Shown piece after piece: positions 59,826-64,000 of a stretch of 64,000 nucleotides of DNA. The stretch lies in assembly GCA_963575745.1 (NCBI GenBank), contig CAUYUJ010013958.1, positions 324,620 through 388,619 of the forward strand. Direction: 5' to 3'. The translations under genes were made by a program, and so were the position numbers. This DNA comes from Prorocentrum cordatum. Its lineage: Eukaryota > Sar > Dinophyceae > Prorocentrales > Prorocentraceae. The stretch's first letter is position 1, and every line of letters starts with the position of its first letter. The notes beneath the pieces are model-generated. The model did no database searches. It was not told the DNA's origin and saw only the letters and a program-made list of their open reading frames with translations.

Positions 59826-60949
59826 ACTCGTTTCGCATCGACGAGCTCCTGGGACTTGGTCGGTGGATGACATCGGCCGCGCCACTGCCAGTAGAGCTCT
59901 CATGCATAGCCAACGCGTGGCGTGCGAGCCACACCACATTCGGAGGATGGAGGAGCGTCGGTGAGCGGTTGAGGACGGCGGAGGAGGATTTCGGTACGAT
60001 CGTAGACTTAGTGCGCCAGGAGTGGTCGCCGAGGTTATGGAAACGTCGTGTTTCGATTGCCCAGTTGTTTATGGCTCTCGAGGAGCCGCTGCATGAATTT
60101 CCGACGGCGATCCAGGCGAGGGCGAAACGGTCCGTCGTCACGATGTCGCGAATTCCTCGACCGATCTTCCGTCGTGCCATTGACGACGCTGCGGGGCCCC
60201 CGCCTGCTCCTGCCGCGGAAGACGGAGAGCGTCGGCGGAAAAGGGCCGGCCCCAGCAGACAGACTCGTCTCCTTCGGTCTCTTTGCGTTGATCTGTTCCC
60301 CGACTCCATTCCTAACCTTCTCGCTCGTCGTCTGCCGAAGTGGATGTTTGATCAGCAATTGCCTGATGCTGCGGAGCTTGCCAATCGCTGGTCGGCTCTC
60401 AAAGCTGTGCTATCCTCCCGCCCCCCCGCTTTTGTTTGGCCCCATATCAAGACCCTCGCGGGAGCGTGGATCACTTCTTCGCGTGTCGGAATATTGACTC
60501 CCAAAGGATGCCGTTTCGGGTGCAGCGAAGAGGTCTTAGGGATCGAAGTTCGCGCACCAGACTCGATCGGCCACTACCTTCGTTGTCCACGCGCGGTGAT
60601 CCCACAGGACCCGCTGATCCGTCTTGGGCTGGGACCTCCATCTGCTTATAATGTAGCTTGTGAGTATGATCCCATCGATATCTGTCGGTGTAATCATCTC
60701 TCTGTCCTTGCGTTTCATATATATCATAAATTAAGGTGCGAGCTCGCTGCGAACCCGCACCTCCAAGGATCCTACACCACGTCGTTTCGCGCCAGGCATG
60801 CAGCCCTGACGTGCATCGACACCAATGCGGCAGCGAGAGCTTCCGCACGGCAGCCGCCTCGCCGCGTTGCTCCTGCCCTTGCTGTCCCTCGTGCCTCATC
60901 CTCCTCCAGGGCTGGAGGGCAGCTGAGTGTTTATTCCCAACGAGAGTGA
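56960..60949 (+). CDS. Retroelement 3 ORF2: endonuclease, reverse transcriptase, zinc finger (interrupted)
   Basis: Endonuclease: VCWNAHG, ITQEVHG, GGDFNMTDAPTE, TIDRFFVS and LSDHAIIKLRM give all catalytic positions. RT: DSAPGPDRLPARAW, LLAFLPKGD, RPLALKNSDSK, QKGFVAGRKF, FSFDVRAAFPSMS (motif A), SGAPQGCPLSGSLWALGF (motif B, from 59192) and GGCADDIGAV (motif C). A Cys/His finger follows near 60510-60600 (CRFGC ... SIGHYLRCP). Lesions: TAG at 59168 inside a segment that reads better in the next frame (LDGLAHGTLGHARMGENVEP, from 59116), entered and left at C6 (59095-59100) and T7 (59177-59183) runs; and an in-frame TAG at 59387. No Met precedes the endonuclease closely, so expression would need a +1 fusion to ORF1. 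A 51-nt poly-C (59773-59823) encodes 17 Pro without breaking the frame. Confidence 0.85.
59773..59823 (+). repeat. 51-nt poly-C homopolymer inside ORF2
   Basis: Uninterrupted run of C. 51 is divisible by three, so the flanking reading (LLRIP before, PNSFRIDELLGLG after) is preserved. Confidence 0.9.
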
Positions 60950-60982
60950 CCTTCCAGGGACGCACCTCTGAGGGTACGTGCG

Positions 60983-61085
60983 CTCCTCCTCCTCCTCCTT
61001 TCCTCCTCCTCCTCCTCCTCCTCCTCCTCCTCCTCCTCCTCCTCCTCCCCGAAGGTACGTTCGCTCCTCCTCCTCCTCCCCCTTG
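60983..61085. repeat. (TCC)n microsatellite after retroelement 3
   Basis: TCC repeats in two blocks. GGTACGT(G/T)CGCTCCTCCTCC occurs before each block (60973 and 61054), so the last bases of the element appear to be duplicated. Confidence 0.8.
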
Positions 61086-61324
61086 TCCTCCGATCCTTCG
61101 AGTTGATGGACCTGCGAACGTCAGCCTCCAGCTGCACGATGCGACTGCTTCATCCACGCTCAGGTACCGTGCCCCTTGAGGGCCGACTGATGGATGCCCA
61201 GCTCGCTCGAGAGTGGGCAGGCGTGATGAGATTCGGGAGCCACGATGGAAAAGCCCACGAGCAGGTGGTCGCAGAAGGCCACGGCTACGTCGATGGAGCC
61301 CCTGCCGGGAAGCTCCGCAGCCCA

Positions 61325-61530
61325 GGGCTCGTTTCGATTCCTCCGATTCGATCCGATTCGATTTCGATGGTTTCCGATTCCGATTCGATTCGACTTTGGA
61401 TTCCGATCTGGGCTCCGATTTCTCAACGGAGGCCTACTAGCCTGCCGATTTCCGCCGATTCGACTTTTCCCGACTCGGCTGCCGATTTCCGCCGATCCGA
61501 TTCGTTTCGATCGCCGACCCGACTGATCGA
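61325..61530. repeat. Degenerate (CGATT)n repeat
   Basis: Loose CGATTC/CCGATT/TCGATT units. A similar stretch lies in intron 1 of the plastid-targeted gene (15950-16150). Confidence 0.7.
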
Positions 61531-62913
61531 TTCGATCCTGGGCTCCCCTGGCAGCCTTGGCACGCAAGAGTCTCCGGCCCTCTTGGCGAGGCCCCGTCGC
61601 CGCCCCGCCGGCGAGCGCACCCGCCTGGACGCGAGCCGTGTCCAGCCGCCGCGGGCGTGGCGCTGAGGCGTGGCCGCTCGGACAGATCGGCGGCCGCGGC
61701 GTGCCAGGGGGAGGGGTCGGGCCGGACGAAAGGGGGGGAGTGGGAAAGGGGGGGTTACGAAATTTGCGGCGTGCAGCTGGTTTCGGCCTCACCGAGGGGC
61801 CCATTCCTCGATACATTAGCCGCCTCCGGCGGCGGGAGGCGCCGGGAAATCAGCTACGTGAGCTGGTTCTCAAACCCCCCTTTGCTATCCCCCCTTTTCG
61901 CCCGGCCCGAGTGTATCATGCCGCAAAGGGTGAGGCGGGAGAAGCTACAGCAGCAGTTTCCGGTCTTGACTGCGCTCGGGGTACTGCAGGCTGCCATCGG
62001 AGAATCACGTGGCCACAAACAGAAAAAAATAGTTTCAGGGCGTCTTGCGAGGGCTCGTCGCTGCGTGGAGCTGAGGCGTGGCCGCACGCCGCGCTGGACG
62101 CCGCAGGGGTGGGGCTGAGGCGTGACAGCACAGGCAGCCTTTGCCCGGCACGCCAGGCGCCCGCGCCCCAGTCCTGAAAGTATGTGGGCGCGCGGCGAGT
62201 CGGGAGGAGGAAGGTGCTGCACCCCCGCGGGGCGTCCCGCCGGGCATCCATCGGTCCTCGCTGGTCGCCCTCTTCGGTCCTCCGCATCGCCCTCCTCTCT
62301 CCTTCTCCTCGCGGTCCCCCCGTTTCCTCTCGTCGCCTCCGCGCCGCCCCGTGCCCTGGCGTACCCGAGAGGTGGACGTTCGCCTGACCATGGGCCAGCT
62401 GCAGACAATGCGGCAGCGCGCCCGGGGGGGGGGATGCGAGAGGGGGGGCAGGCCTGCTCAGGGCGCGGCGCCGGGGCCTCTCGGAGGACCGCTCAGCCTT
62501 CTGGGCAGCCGCGCCTGCCCTCGGAGGGGGGCCCAGAGAGCTCCTCGGAGAGCCAAAGGCCTCCTGATCGAGCGTCGGCAGCACTGGGCTTGGAGGGACC
62601 TGGTTTGGTGATGTGTGCTGGGGGGCGCCCCCCCGCCCCGGTCCACTAACCGGAGCTGCCGTCACCCGAAAAAGCACCAGCTGCGGCAGACCTGGTTTAG
62701 TGATTCTGGCCAATTCAAAGGGCTCCAGGGCCCTACCGCTAACCAGGTTCCCTTACCTGGGGTCCTGGCGACACCCGACCTGAGCCTTCTGACAAGACCC
62801 GCCCCCTCTGTTACCCCCCAGACCCCCGACGTCGTGTTTGTGCTCATGACTTGGACTCCCAGAGATCTCAACCCACTCCCCGGGAGCAGCTGTTCGTCCT
62901 GAATCGTTGTTCC
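61531..62913. other. Unassigned GC-rich stretch
   Basis: Overlapping frames on both strands without recognisable domains. GCGTGGC(G/C)CTGAGGCGTGGCC occurs at 61657 and, in similar form, at 62069 and 62110. No gene supported. Confidence 0.3.
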
Positions 62914-62999
62914 CCGACCCTTTCCCCAGGGCCGGCTTTTCATCCTGAGTCGCTCTGTGGACGGTCCCAGGGCCCGGCGAGGACCCCCAGAGGCCGAAA
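62914..62999 (-). repeat. Dispersed 87-bp repeat, minus copy
   Basis: Reverse-complement copy of 48759-48845, about 14 kb away, differing at only a few positions. Confidence 0.75.
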
Positions 63000-63254
63000 A
63001 CGGCCCAACAATTTCCGTCGCGATTTTGACATAACCCGATGGGGTCTGGGACCCTTGGGCGCGCCGCCGAACAATGCAGAGCATCATCATGATGATCCCC
63101 GTCTTCTTCGCGCCGCTCTGGGCCTGGGTCGTGGACCGGAGGACCTGCGCGAGGGCGGGGGGGGGCGCCGGAAGCAGCTTGCCACCTGAGCGGCGGAAGC
63201 AGCAGGAGAAACAGGGAGGAGGAGGCGAAAGACGGAGGGGGAGGGTGGGAGGAG

Positions 63255-63410
63255 GAGGAGATAGGAGGAGATAGGAGGATAGGAGGGAGGAGATAGGAGA
63301 TAGGAGGATAGGAGGATAGGAGGATAGGAGGATAGGAGGATAGGAGGATAGGAGGAGGAGGAGGAGGAGGAGGAGGAGGAGGAGGAGGAGGAGGAGGAGG
63401 AGGAGGCTGC
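63255..63410. repeat. GGAGGATA minisatellite merging into (GGA)n
   Basis: 63255-63350: AGGAGGAT(A) units of 8 bp, about 11 copies, then perfect GGA repeats to about 63406. A further GGA/GGAAGA tract runs 63448-63520. Confidence 0.88.
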
Positions 63411-63659
63411 GTTCGCCGAACACTCTAGCCGACAGGAACCAGGAACCAGGAAGAGGAGGAGGAGGAGGAGGAGGAGAGGAGGGAGGAAGAGGAGGAAGAG
63501 GAGGAGGAGGAGGGGGAGGGAGCGTTTTCGTCGCGCCCTTCTGGGCCTGGGTCGTGGGCCAGAGGATCTGCGCGGGGGCTGACCACGGGGCGCTGGCGGC
63601 AGGCGGCCGCCCGGAAGCGGTGGGGGAGAGAGGGCGGGGGGAAGCGAAAGACGGGGGGG

Positions 63660-63765
63660 GGAGGGGGGAGGAGGAGGAGGAGGAGGAGGAGGAGGAGGAG
63701 GAGGAGAGGAGGAGGAGGAGGAGGAGGAGGAGGAGGAGGAGGAGGAGGAGGGAGGAAGAGGGAGA
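63660..63765. repeat. (GGA)n microsatellite
   Basis: About 30 GGA repeats. 63540-63660 and 63766-64000 contain nothing I can support, although 63115-63190 and 63530-63610 share TCTGGGCCTGGGTCGTGG-type sequence. Confidence 0.85.
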
Positions 63766-64000
63766 TTCGATTCGATCAAGCCGATCGCAATCATGCTGGC
63801 AACGGGAGGGAAGAGAGTGTCCACCGCGACACGGGCGCCAGGTTCTGGCATTCGTTTAACAACATTCTCTCTATATTTACAGATATATGAATATATACTC
63901 AGGCCGTCCTCCATGCTGCTGCGGAGTGATGGGGATTTTCGCTCGCCGGAGTCTCTGTCTCCCGCTCCGAAGCCAATTCTAGGGTTCAGCTGAAGTCCGC

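Larger units (their letters stand above)
55677..60982 (+). mobile_element. Non-LTR retrotransposon 3 with 5' spliced leader
   Basis: About 5.3 kb: SL (55677-55698), ORF1 (55825-56958), ORF2 in the +1 frame (about 56960-60949) encoding endonuclease, reverse transcriptase and a C-terminal zinc finger, and a short 3' tail ending GGGTACGTGCG before the TCC microsatellite. Unlike element 1 it has no RNase H. The target-site duplication cannot be delimited because both flanks are (TCC)n, each with a TCCTCCTCCTTTCCTCCT block. Confidence 0.88.

Noticed and set aside
1-64000. tRNA, rRNA and snRNA genes
   Set aside because: I scanned for tRNA B-box-like and rRNA-like sequence and saw no convincing candidate. 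A tRNAscan or Rfam search would be needed to exclude divergent ones.

Overview
This window looks like nuclear DNA of a core dinoflagellate. The strongest evidence is three genomic relics of the dinoflagellate trans-spliced leader (DinoSL): positions 13174-13194 (minus strand), 18642-18663 and 55677-55698. Other support is the GC-rich background, the heavy load of degenerate mini- and microsatellites, genes with GT-AG and GC-AG introns bordered by short AGG-type direct repeats, and a protein with a bipartite plastid-targeting leader carrying an FAAP motif. I cannot assign genus or species from the sequence alone.

Three host genes are supportable. (1) 11-733, a probable RelA/SpoT-like domain protein that may continue left of the window. 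(2) 15236-17843, a three-exon gene for a putative plastid-targeted membrane protein resembling the mitochondrial-carrier fold. (3) 36091-37396, a three-exon mitochondrial carrier (SLC25-type) gene. No tRNA, rRNA or CRISPR locus was found.

The largest coherent units are non-LTR (LINE-like) retrotransposons. Element 1 (minus strand, 7004-13194) has a perfect 16-bp target-site duplication and a perfect 21-nt SL at its 5' end. It encodes ORF1, an endonuclease, a YVDD reverse transcriptase and an RNase H/zinc-finger region spread over several frames. Element 2 (plus strand, about 18642-25228) is a fossil: its ORF1 is split by a 1.6-kb minisatellite insertion bounded by a 28-bp direct repeat, followed by a decayed endonuclease, reverse transcriptase and zinc finger. 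Element 3 (plus strand, 55677 to about 60982) has ORF1 and a long endonuclease-reverse transcriptase-zinc finger ORF2 with a few lesions and a 51-nt poly-C tract. All three begin at an SL relic, so they appear to have been copied from trans-spliced mRNAs; elements 2 and 3 sit inside (TCC)n microsatellites. A C-terminal retroelement remnant lies at 51648-52020 (minus).

Most of the rest is repetitive. Short families with terminal inverted repeats (about 170-225 bp) occur in introns and intergenic DNA. A higher-order tandem repeat (27.4-32.4 kb) carries arrays of 41-bp hairpin units with apparent compensatory changes and is split by a 101-bp satellite (29.17-31.09 kb). A 12-bp-unit minisatellite family with cores like CTTGGGG recurs at 5.8, 13.6, 14.0, 19.9-21.4, 41.6 and 43.3 kb, and a foldable module of about 75 bp occurs four times. 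Long stretches (for example 0.7-2.2, 25.3-27.4, 34.3-35.2, 38.7-40.5, 49.4-51.6 and 61.5-62.9 kb) contain no gene I can support.
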